64,000 nt of DNA, taken from NCBI GenBank assembly GCA_964017065.1, contig OZ024783.1:17087752-17151751 (forward strand), given 5' to 3'. This document shows positions 1 to 17,093 of the stretch, piece after piece. Every line of letters starts with the position of its first letter. The stretch's first letter is position 1. The position numbers were made by a program, and so were the translations under genes. The notes under the pieces are model-generated. The model was given only the letters and a program-made list of their open reading frames with translations. It made no database searches and had not been told where the DNA came from. This stretch comes from Haliclona indistincta. Its lineage: Eukaryota; Porifera; Demospongiae; Haplosclerida; Chalinidae.

Positions 1-2307
1 TTCAATCGTACTGATCATGTCAATTGCAAGATGTGGTTTCCAACATCAGCAAAGAAAAATATGTGTGAACCCTGCACAAAGCTTTCTTACTATGTCGCAA
101 AACGCTTGAAATCTAAAAAATCTGTTCCAGCGCATGTGAGAGATAAAAGGGCAGATCCATCATCTCACTGTCCAATCAAGTATCTTTCACCAAAAAGCAA
201 GCAACTAAGAGCTACAAGGAAAAAGAAGAAGGTCTCAGCTATGAGGGAAACAATTGACAACTACCGCAACCGTGACTATGATGTGAATGTCAATGATATC
301 ACCCACAAAGAGCTTATTGCACTTGTGTCTCATATCCAAGACAAATCAGAGGCTGATTTAGAAGCGCTTCTCGCTGAAGCAGACAGGAGCGGTAAAGGTG
401 AAATTCTGCAGGAAACCTGGCGTCAAGATGTAAAGGAGAGGAAAGCTTTTCATAGTGACCAGTTAAACAATGGTTAGTAGCTAAGAAAAAATGACTTCTT
501 TAATTACATTTTATTATGCAGTAACGGGAAAAACAAGTAATAAATGGAGTTTGATTACAATTAGAATGGGTAAACATAATTATAATAATCATGTACAATA
601 CTAAAAATGCAATGCATGTATTCTGTAGCTCTTGCAGTCTACTCTCGTTCACCATCTGCCTACGAAGCACTTCAGAGTTTTAACATACTTCAGTTACCAG
701 GTACGACCACACTTAAAAGCTATACAAGGAGTAACAAAGAAGCACCTGGTGAATGTTCTCGTAGATTGGCTGATGAACGAGTACTGTATGATGCACTAGT
801 GCAGCAACACATCAAGGAGAATAGACCTCATCCACCTCTGTATGAAGGGGCTCTAATAGCAGATGAAGTTAAAGTTGCTGCTAAACTACACTGGAATAGT
901 CGTGACGACTCCATTATTGGGCACTCTATGACTGCATAAGAAATGGCTACACTTCAAGATCTGTACGAGCAACTTGGTCAAGATCCTAAAGTAAAAAAAG
1001 CAGATTATGTCATGCAGACACTTTGGAGAGACCATTCATCTGATCGTGATATAGTGGGCCCCTACTACACTAGTTCAGGGCCATTCAGTGCCAAACACAT
1101 GCTTGCTTGCATTTTGGATTCCTTCAGGCAATTTCATGCTTTCGGATTCAAAATCTCTCTTCTTGTTGTTGATGGTGCCAGCACAAACTTAACTATGCTC
1201 AAGCTATTAGTAGGACACCAAGGTGTTTTTGGACACGACAAGACCAAAAAAGATCCTCACGTGATTCCTACTAGCTTTACGAACCCCTTCAGTGGTGATA
1301 GAGTTTTTATCACCATTTGCCCCACACATCAAGTAAGTACATAACGTATTGAATTACATAGTGCTTAATAATGCATACAATTATGATCAGCTCAAGAACA
1401 TGATAGCAGCTCTTTACAAATCTCGTCAAGGTGGAGTAAATCAATTCAAAATATCTGGCATAAGATTTGGATGGGAAGCAATTGAAGATATGCTCAAAAG
1501 AGAAGTATCCCGAATGCAAAGGAATGAACTACCACGAGTGCCAGGACTAAAGGAAAGTTATGTATACAGGGACCCTTGGACAAGATTAAATGTAGCACCA
1601 GCAAAGATAATGCAGGTATGACTTTCTGTAATAACAGTCACGTTTATGATCATGGTTATATAGCAAGAGTATGTCCTCGCCGAGCTGGAAGAGTATGCCT
1701 CAATACAGCCTGTACCGGCTGATGCAGCAGAAGTCATGGAGTTAGTAAAATATCTGAAGGCATGTAATATGTTATTCGAAAGAGGGATCCTTGGAAAGAA
1801 AGTCTTTATCAAAACTATGGACAGTCCTATAGTCAAGAGTATGGATTCTGGATTTCGCTATTTCTCACAGTGGTTAGATGAAAAACTTGATGATGGTAGG
1901 TTATATCACACCTCTGCTCTCACACTTTACAATTATTGTAATTATTTTCAATTGTAGGTTATTCCATAACTGAGACTACACAACGTCCATTTTTGGCTTG
2001 GCAGACTTGGGACTTATTGAGAATCATGTACTATGGGTTTCGAGACTTCAGCGAAAGTTTTCTAGCAAGGCATCCTGGGTACACAATCTTTCCAATCAGG
2101 CTGAATGGAAGTGCTATAGAGACATTTTTTAGTCAACTAAAGCATACCACATCAGGACAATTATCAAGTGCAAACTATAGTGCTGCACGTGCAGCCATTC
2201 TTACACGAGGGTCTGTTACCCAAAAGAAGAAGTCTGACACTTACAGAAGTTCACAATTGCACATTCGTTCACATCCATTACAGAAGACTAAGTATAGCAG
2301 AAAGTAG
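1..2307 (+). pseudogene. P-element/THAP9-like transposase, 5' incomplete, one in-frame stop
   Basis: Five exons read in one continuous phase: 1-472 (open at the window edge), 629-1332, 1391-1615, 1664-1895 and 1958-2307, all with GT-AG borders. Visible motifs are LLVVDGASTNLTMLK, CPTHQ joined to LKNMIAALYKS across an intron, and FFSQLKH near the C-terminus. In order and spacing these resemble the catalytic core and C-terminal block of P/THAP9 transposases. An in-frame TAA at 937-939, between HSMTA and EMATLQDLYEQL, breaks the reading frame although coding continues on both sides, so this copy is probably inactive. The zinc-binding N-terminus, if there was one, lies outside the window. The superfamily call is a motif-level judgement; a related domesticated family remains possible. 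Confidence 0.65.
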
Positions 2308-2352
2308 CATACACATGCATGCCGCTATCAGGAGTCACATGACTAAATGTAA

Positions 2353-3649
2353 TCATTCAAACAATTTTGATTTTTTTTCACTTGCATACACTTTTAATCT
2401 ATCTCGTAAAGCTACCTGTGCATCTACTCCTCTTTTTTCAGCAACTCTTTCTAGTATGTTTTGACATTGAAAAAAACTATATGCCATAGTGTTTATAACT
2501 CTACCTAGCAATTCCCTAAGTAATTTATTACTAATCTCTCTCTCGTCTGCAGCAAGTTCCAATTGATTAAAAAATCTTTGCTGTAGCTCCTTATTACCAA
2601 GAACATTCTTTTTTGTCACCTGCATGCAAGTCACTATGATTGTTGCATCAATTTTGTTATAGACAAACTTACCAAAACTATTCTCCTGCCAATTCGACTA
2701 TACATTGAAGGAGTCAAATAAGTTTTTATTGCTAGTGAGCACTCGCGACAAAATGGTAGCAAGTTTTTATGTGGAAATTTCATCTTGCCGCGATTTTGAA
2801 ATTTAATACAGGCAGGCAAACATGTCTTGTCTGTCTCCAATAAAAAATGTAGGATACGCAAATCTTTAGAATACATTTTTTTTCTTTGCCTCGTTGATCG
2901 ATGCTTTAGCTTTCCCTGAACCATTTTTTCTCTGAACTGAATGCTCACGAACAAAGAAAATCCAAACAAGCGATACAGGCTCACATCGTCGTCTGGTTCT
3001 ATGGCAACATCAACTGCCTGTAACTGAGTTGTTCTCCACGAGCCTTGCAGCAAACACACCTAGGAAATAGTAATAACGTTGCGCGTCAAATAATTTACTT
3101 CGAATTTTAGATAATTATATGAAAAAATTACAAGTTACACAAAAATTAACAGGTGAAGAAAGGTACCTGTTGTTGAAGAAAGGTATACGAACAATTAGCA
3201 ATGGCAAATACTAATGCACTTCTATCATCAGGAGATATGGTAGGAAGGCCCTCAACGAGTGTACTCCACACACTAATGCTCTCAGCTGTGTCTGTAGTGG
3301 TGCCCGCAATAGTTCCAACAAACATGTGCCAAGAAATCAGAAACTGAGCAAATCGTTCCTTCCCTTTGGAATGTTTTGATAGTAGGTTACAGAATCCCTT
3401 CACGAGAAATTTAAGAAGACATGACAGCTTTGTTGATGAAGCAGCCTTCCAATATTGCCACACGTTTAGTCTCGTCTGGAACAGACTTAGCTGGGCATTT
3501 TCCTTGTTTTCAACTTCTTTGATGATGGCAGCAATGTAAATACTCATATCTATAGTAGTTAGCCTTTGTACAATGTAGTCCAATTCACGTTTAGTAACTC
3601 TCTTAGTCTTCTTTGAAGTCTTTTCTGGTGTCTTCTTCCGAGCAGCCAT
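2353..3649 (-). CDS. Accessory protein of the P-like transposon, function unknown
   Basis: A three-exon gene on the minus strand: 3649-3167, 3059-2673 and 2619-2353, all phase 0 with GT-AG borders, giving about 378 residues without a stop. It starts MAARKKTPEKTSKKTKRVTK, a basic lysine-rich N-terminus that could be a nuclear signal or DNA-binding tail. The C-terminus (ELAADEREISNKLLRELLGR onward) looks helical and charged. I do not recognise a domain. It is convergent with the transposase relic and lies inside the same element, which argues for a transposon-encoded accessory role rather than a host gene. It is intact while the transposase carries a stop. A host gene trapped next to a transposon is the alternative; the convergent layout and the terminus at 3852 make that less likely. 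Confidence 0.6.
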
Positions 3650-4305
3650 GTTTACTGGGCATTTACGCGACGTACAATTACACGTATAATGTACGTACGT
3701 ACAGAACGAACAATTGTTTTGACAGTGGCGTGGCCTTGTTACAAGGGGCTGGACCTGAAAAAATATGGACTTTCTACTTGAGGATTTTGGTCATAGGTTG
3801 GTACCGAGGAAATGTATTAGTGTTGGACGCTCCTTCTCGTTATGGGCTCCTGACGATATCAAAATTGGAAGTAAGCACTGACCAATTCACCTTTAGTCAA
3901 GTTTACTCATGGTGTGTTTCATTGGTCAACATCATACTTTTGGTTTTGCTGTCCTATGCAGAAACTTCCATTGTACTTGTCCTCTGTGGTACCAAAGCAT
4001 GTAGCTACTAACATGTAAAACATGCAGTGATTTACATGTATGACAATTGTACACATGGCTTTGTGTACAATATCATACATGTTTTGCTAGTAGATTATTG
4101 CAGTACGTGTCAAAATGATAATTATTTTATTTCCTGTGATGTGTAGACACTATGTGTCATACTGTACTGGTACACAAGCCATCGTCTGATGCTGTAATAC
4201 ACTAGTTACTGTGTTATTACCAACAAGACCAGTTACCATGTGTTGTGCTTGACACCACTTCACACTCAATAACCATGTGCTCTTCACTTGTTGTTTATTC
4301 TATAG

Positions 4306-11206
<6,901 letters not shown>

Positions 11207-11570
11207 ACATCTCACCACAAGAATATGTGTTTGTGTTCATGACCTATTTATACATGTGAGTATCACTATAATATGGTATATCATATTTGAATGTTAGTTA
11301 AAACACAGGATGTGCATAATTTCTGGTACAGATATGATATTTGTCTATTTCTTCACAGAAACGACTCTCCACGGCACTGCCTGGGTGTACTAGGAAGATC
11401 ACTTAATTCTCCTCATCTCCTCCTACCATACTCACAGCAACCAGCACAGCATGATACCAAACCACCACTGGTGAGGAGCTATCACTGACCAGCTGTTCAC
11501 TACCACTCATCTCAAGCAACTATATACTACTTTAATTTTTATTAACTGAATTTGAGTGTGTCTATACTTT

Positions 11571-11576
11571 AATAAA
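11571..11576 (+). terminator. Polyadenylation signal AATAAA of gene 1
   Basis: A canonical AATAAA lies 365 bases after the stop codon of the ankyrin-ROC-COR-death gene, in an AT-rich tract. No other gene-end candidate lies between. An acceptor-like site near 11358 followed by a short open frame could mark an alternative 3' exon, but nothing confirms it. Confidence 0.45.
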
Positions 11577-11865
11577 AATAATTTTTTGAAATGAAATATC
11601 CATCAGTGATACATGTGGCGGGTTAGATTGATCATAGCGAAACACAACTACTGTCAATGATTACTACTTATCATTAATCTTGTTCAGCTTGTTAGAAGTA
11701 ACACATGCATGCAGGACTGCTGACCAGCTACAAATGACCAGACTCTCACTAGCTGATGAGAAAGAGAATGAGCTTCTCCACTGCCAGGACTAACTACTGT
11801 GAGCTGAATCTACTCTGTCTCTCTCTCCTTGCTATGCGATTTCTCAAAATTATTAGAGTAGGTGT

Positions 11866-13406
11866 TCAATTATGATAACCTCTCGACCTGATTTTTTGTT
11901 GAATTTTCATGGTCTAGCTACATGTAACCGAGTAGAGCTTCTTGGTTTCACAAAACATGATTATATTCACAAGTACTATGAGAATGCCACACCTGCCTAA
12001 TAGTCACACCTGCCTAATAGTGAAGTTGATCAGTATAATTTCCGTCGCTACCCAGTTATTGAAATCTGTTGCTATGTGCCTTTGAATGCCACCATTCTAG
12101 CGTACATATATCTTAATTGTGGTCGAAACTTACCAGTTTCAAGAGCTTGTACTATGCTGCACAATCCGTGAGCTCCAAACTCACCAACCTGATAGAGTCC
12201 TTGAAGATGTCTCCTCATTTGAGGACCTTCCTGCTGATCTCAAGGACCAGGTACACAAGCTCAGTAAAGTAGCGTTTGATGGAGTGAGACAAACAAGATT
12301 GTTTTTGCACAAAAGAACTCACATCACTCTCTACATTAGGTCTGCTTCATAGTGTCCATGCAGAGTTTTGATCTTATTGGAAGCAAATTGGTCACTTACA
12401 ACTTTATCCACCTAGACCTCCTTGCTGCCTACTATATCTCTCAAATACGTAGAACCAGATGAGCATTCAATACAATTTGAAACTATTTTGAAAGAAGGTA
12501 GATTACTTAGTACTTTAGTACTTCAGTTTTATGCCGGTCTGACCAGGCTTACCGTCGGGAGTGTTTGAAACATTTTTGTTAGAATAAGTCGGAAGACCAA
12601 TTCTGAACTGCATCTTTGAAGCACACATGATAAATCATTTTAAGCAGCTTCTTTATTCACTTCAATTACAAGTATATTTTTCTGGGGCTCTACTTCATAG
12701 GCCAATGGTCAATACCCTACTTCTTATTCTTCATCAGAACCATATGGTGAAAGGACAATTGTACTTAAATCTTTCTTATTGTTACAGTAGTGATGATAGT
12801 TGGCTATTCTACTAGCAAATTCATGAGCTTATATGCATGCTGGGACGTCTTCTACGTCAGATATCTTGGCGCCTGTAGAAACGTTAATATTGAACAATGG
12901 ATACACAGACAGTGGGATACCGTACATTGCCCGAGCTCTTGAGTCCAACAACACTTTAAAATCACTGACAGTAGGTACGTACTGGCAGTATAACAGACAT
13001 GGGACTGGTACCACTGTTGGAAGCACTACCAGGACAACATTCACTGGGGAAGATACGATTGATATGGACAGTGTCACATCCTGATGAATCCCTTAAGAAG
13101 ATCAGAGAGTGTGTGGGGAGGAGTAGAATGGAGGAATTGGAACTAGAACCGTATTCTCCATCATTGCAATCAGAAGAGGCAGTTAAAGAATGGCTCCAGA
13201 GTGTGATGATTGGAGGGAAAAGTCTTTTACAGTCGTTTTCGCACTATCAGGAGAAGTGTTGGTTGCAAATGTTTTGTCAATGTCATTGTCGAGTTGACAA
13301 GTTCATTATAGAATCACAATTGTATTCGTTTTTTAATGAAACGCTAGTTACTATTAATAAAGATAGATCTAAGAAATCACTGCCAATTTTTTTGTTTCTT
13401 CATTAA
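11866..13406 (+). pseudogene. NLR-like (NACHT and LRR) gene relic
   Basis: Pieces of an NLR protein appear in order but in different frames. IMITSRPD with GLATCNRVELLGFTKHDYI (from 11866) is the sensor end of a NACHT ATPase. VPLNATILAYIYLNCG (about 12079) and LEDVSSFEDLPADLKDQVHK (about 12201) match the winged-helix region. LVTYNFIHLDLLAAYYISQ (about 12388) is the HD2-like block usually reading YNFIHLTLQEFLAAY. DILAPVETLILNNGYTDSGI (about 12857) and MGLVPLLEALPGQHSLGKIR (about 12999) are leucine-rich repeats. At least three frame changes and an in-frame stop after ENATPA separate the blocks. No P-loop segment was found upstream. Family recognition is from motif memory; the order of motifs makes it robust. 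An AATAAA near 13357 may be the old gene end. Confidence 0.8.
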
Positions 13407-14226
13407 TTTTCTTTCTTTATAACCAGCAAAAGTATTAATCATAAAAACATTTTGATGTTGTAACCGTACTTTTGAATGACTATTGTAATTATTTAAGCTA
13501 CGTCTAGCAGAGCGACAAATAGTATTGCTTCATGCATTTCTAAAGATTCATGTTTCATCAAGTTGATGTGGAAATTGATGATTTATAAAGTGATGTCTGC
13601 TTAACTCTTGCAATGCAATCCTTGCAATTGGATACATAATTTATGTTGTCTCCTATTTTGCCGAGGGCCTGGTTTGAACTTTCATGTTTATAGCTTCGAC
13701 TATTATAGGTATGTGATAAAGGCTGATGAAGTATAACTGATATTATCATGTACACTGAATCATGTTCACTCACCAGCGTAAGTGATTTCTTTGCAACCGA
13801 GTGATGCATGTGAATGAGTATGAGGAGACACGATTTAATAGATCCAGTGTAGCACCATGGAAAGGAGGAGCTAGACGGTTGAATGAGATGTAGTAGAGAA
13901 AGGGGTTGAGTTTAAAAAGGATGAATCAATGGAGTAGAGGAGGAATGTAGTGTGTTTTCTACTGCTCTTGTTTGTGGTCTCATTGGAATATAGTGTTTCT
14001 TAATTGAGGCTAGCCTATAGGTCCAGCTATTTACATGCCCGGGATAAAAAAAATGTGCTGTGTGGCCTGGTTGATTACACTGTCCAATGCAGAGATTTAG
14101 CACTAATAATTATTGTATGTAAGCCTATTTTAAGTCATGTAACTCCACATGAAACGAAGGACTATAGCATGTAACATGGAACTTATTGCATAACAATTAT
14201 TTATTCTTCAATGATGCACATGATGC
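13407..14226. other. Intergenic stretch, no feature recognised
   Basis: AT-rich sequence between the NLR relic and the SRCR fragment. No exon with homology to the flanking genes was found. Earlier exons of the SRCR gene could be hidden here, but none can be supported. Confidence 0.5.
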
Positions 14227-15500
14227 ACACAGTTGTACAACACCAGATTCAGCTAATTTCATCAGTCACATCTTGTGTCCTAATGTCAGTAACTATGTTA
14301 CTGATGGAGAACTACATGCGATGAGATGCTCTGTCGGAAATATAACTGAAAAATGTGAAGGTGTAAATGTAGCAGCTTTGAAGTGCAGTAAGAATAATTA
14401 TATCAGATTTTATAGTAAAAGTTACTACAAAATAATTTATAATTATCCAGAAAAAGACTTACTACAAAATTTTGAACAATACAAGTATAATGGTCAAGTA
14501 TACTGGCACATGACTCACTTTACAGTGTATTTAGTGGAACTGCAAAAATCAAAATAGACGACTATGACTTACCACTGTGAAGACTCACATTTCAATTCAA
14601 TTTTGGCAAACTCAATCTGCCGACAACTTGGTTATACAAACAACAACACTTTCCAAACCATACTGTGAGTATAATGAGATTTAAATCTTATGTATAAACT
14701 GTTACTCAGATCAAGTATTATACGTAAGTTTTAATTAATTTTATTGTGCAGTAAAGAAACTGACACAGTTGATCTACTCAACAGTTATTGCAATAAAGAA
14801 ACTGGTTCTTTTCCATGTTTTTTCAATCTTATGTATAAACTGCTACTCAGATCAAGTATAGTGTTCAGTTTTAATTAATTTTATTCTGCAGTAAAGAAAC
14901 TGATACAGTTGATCTACTCAACAGTTATTGCAATAAAGAAACTGGTTCTTTTCCATGTTTTTCACACTGCATCGGCAATAGTGGCTACAACATCACTAAG
15001 TGCAAACAAGTTAAAGTTTTCTGTGGTAGGCTATAGCCTAGTTGCATGCATGAATAAATTTTGGGAAAAAAGCCAAAAACCAGGCAATGCACAAAATAAT
15101 AATCTTTTTTGCTGCATGCAGATTTCATAACAGAAGAAATGACTACAAAATCTTCAGGAAACCGTGGGCAATGCATAATTAGCAAGCAGCAAGGTATCTG
15201 CATTCATGCACGAGTCCACTCCAGCAGCAAATTTAATAATATTATTCTACAGTTTTTCCAACATGTACTCCTGCACTGGCTGGACCAATATTTACTTTTG
15301 ACACTGGAATCGGTGTTGGAATTGGATTTGCAGCAGGTATGGCGACAACAGCAAGTTTCTTTGTTATCACTGTTATTATAGTGATTGTCTTCATTTGGAT
15401 AAGACGTAAGAAAAAGCCTAATCAAGAAACACAGCCAATACTTCATGGTGATCATAATCGAGCTGGTGATCAAGATCGAGCTGCTGATCGTGAAAATTGA
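14227..15500 (+). pseudogene. SRCR-type receptor with transmembrane tail, copy A, frameshifted
   Basis: Exon-like blocks include 14227-14391 (ISHILCPNVSNYVTDGELHA), about 14450-14665 (HFNSILANSICRQLGYT), 14892-15025 (NKETGSFPCFSHCIGNSGYN, then KCKQVKVFC), 15122-15193, and 15253-15500. The last encodes a transmembrane segment (ASFFVITVIIVIVFIWIRRK) and a short cytoplasmic tail ending DRAADREN. ICRQLGY and the cysteine spacing are typical of scavenger receptor cysteine-rich domains. The three 3' exons join cleanly in phase. The block near 14520-14600 carries a TGA and frame changes relative to copy B (SGTAQIRF region), so the gene as it stands is broken or the model is incomplete. A single-pass surface receptor is the inferred ancestral product. 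Confidence 0.6.
14678..14960 (+). repeat. Short tandem duplication of an SRCR exon with its acceptor
   Basis: Sequence from AATCTTATGTATAAACTG through the acceptor TGCAG and into AAAGAAACTGG...CCATGTTTTT occurs twice in direct order, from about 14681 and about 14825. The second copy continues into the full exon 14892-15025, so the first is a truncated duplicate exon. Confidence 0.85.
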
Positions 15501-15595
15501 AATAGTACAATCATAAATTCTTTTGATTTGGCTACAATTGCTAATATTAATTTTTGGTGTAATTCTTCCACAGGCTGAATCTACACAAGAAAATT

Positions 15596-16844
15596 AAAAA
15601 GATTTCTATCGAAATCAATAGGATGTAGGGTTGTGAAATCTACCACTGGTCCACAATGTAAACTAACAAGGAACAAGCATGGAATAGTAACACGATTGAC
15701 TTGCTAACAGACCATAGATCCCTACATCAGTGGCTGCTGTGGTTGACTATAGCTACTACAGCTATAGTTACTGTTGACTGACACCAGATGTGCATTCAGC
15801 TTGTGACAAAATATTGATCTTATGTACAGCCACTGATGTAGGGATCTATGGTCTGTTAGCAAGTCAATCGTGTTACTATTCCATGCTTGTTCCTTGTTAG
15901 TTTACATTGTGGACCAGTGGTAGATTTCACAACCCTACATCCTATTGATTTCGATAGAAATCTTTTTAATTTTCTTGTTTGTGTCCATTTTTCTTTTTCA
16001 GTAATGTGCAGTTCAATATCATGCAAGTACCGAGCCGTCTTTGTTTCCACCATTGGTTTAGTTTTCCTGTTGTTGATGGCTTTTCTTTATTATTAACTAT
16101 TTTAAACTTGTAACTAAAAATAATTGTTATGCTGTACATATCAGGTCGCCTACGCATGCATGAATGCATGCATGCAGTGCATACGAGCCCCGCCCACACT
16201 TGTTTGTAGACCTGTACGGCGGTTATAATTATCTGGCAAGTGCAGAATGGTGATCCTATACGAGCTTACCGTTCTTCGAAGACTCCAGACATTTATGTGT
16301 TCTCCGTGAACCATACGGCGCGTCGGCGCGGCGATACTAAAGCTAGTGCTTGGTCACGTGCGCTGACCACTGCTTGGTCACGTGCGTATTGCGCAATCAC
16401 AATAATGGCGTCTAACACTTAGCTGACAATGGATCACGATCGAGAAGTCGCGGAATTTATATCGCCGTTGCGCTAAAAAAAGTTCAAAAGGCACCTGCCA
16501 GGAGAGTTTCACGACTTTTCGTGGGTGTTTTGGTCTCGGCACTGCTCGCGTAAAGGCGCTAGGTGCGCTGAAGAAAGAAGAAAGAAGAAGGAAGAAAGAA
16601 GAAGACGAAGATGACGAAACTCGATTTTCACCGTTTCCAGGTTCATCACTTTAGCAACAATTTCGAGCGATCTCCTTGCTATTGTAAGATGGGGCAACGC
16701 CAGAGAGCAGATCTAAGTGTCTTTGAACGTATAAAATTCATCACCAGACCAAATATCAGCGTTTGAACGCTAATACATTGTATGTAGCCGCCATCTTGTT
16801 TTCTCGTTCGACCCTACATAGGGAGACACTACCGTGTCTCCCTA
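15596..16844 (+). mobile_element. Hairpin-ended repeat family H1, copy 1 (1.25 kb)
   Basis: One end is a long hairpin: arms 15596-15736 and 15827-15977 are near-perfect inverse copies around a 90-base loop. The other end is a 26-base palindrome at 16819-16844 (TAGGGAGACAC, 4-base loop, GTGTCTCCCTA). Both ends place TGTAGGGTTG or its complement just inside. The interior contains a GAAGAA-rich tract near 16574 and paired GGTCACGTG motifs near 16355 and 16376. Full or partial copies occur at 30623-31828 (inverted) and 59454-60258. No protein-coding gene is recognised, so this is presumably non-autonomous. No target duplication could be settled. Confidence 0.8.
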
Positions 16845-17093
16845 ATATTCAGAGTTGTGCAGTATCACACTGTTTCAACCAATTCAGAATCTTAGCATTC
16901 CCCGATGTACTGGATTAGGATTTGTCAGTTAGGTCAGCCCCGCCCCTCTCTTGCAAACAGCACCTGTTATAATCAGTTTACACTACTAAAGAAACAGTTG
17001 TTTTACAGCAGTAGCTTGCGTGGGCTATGGCAGCGCCACAACGACTCTATAGCTAGCTACCAAGTGTCTAGAACAATTTCTGGTGAAAGAAGC

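Larger units (their letters stand above)
1..3852. mobile_element. P-like DNA transposon, right part, two convergent genes
   Basis: The transposase relic and the accessory gene converge and end 45 bases apart. The right end is placed at 3852, where ...TTATGGGCTCCTG stops. Its last 27 bases closely match the right end of the MITE at 19335-19686 (GCTCCTTCCTCTTATGGGCT then CCTG). From about 3860 onward the sequence instead matches an ankyrin-gene intron block repeated near 47166, so 3852 is a junction by two independent comparisons. The left end lies outside the window, so neither a target duplication nor the full length can be checked. Superfamily assignment rests on the transposase only. Confidence 0.7.

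Noticed and set aside
15856..16099. Open frames on both strands in the hairpin repeat, also present at 31324-31623
   Set aside because: The frames lie in the inverted arms and nearby repeat, without recognisable protein features; conservation is explained by copying of the repeat.
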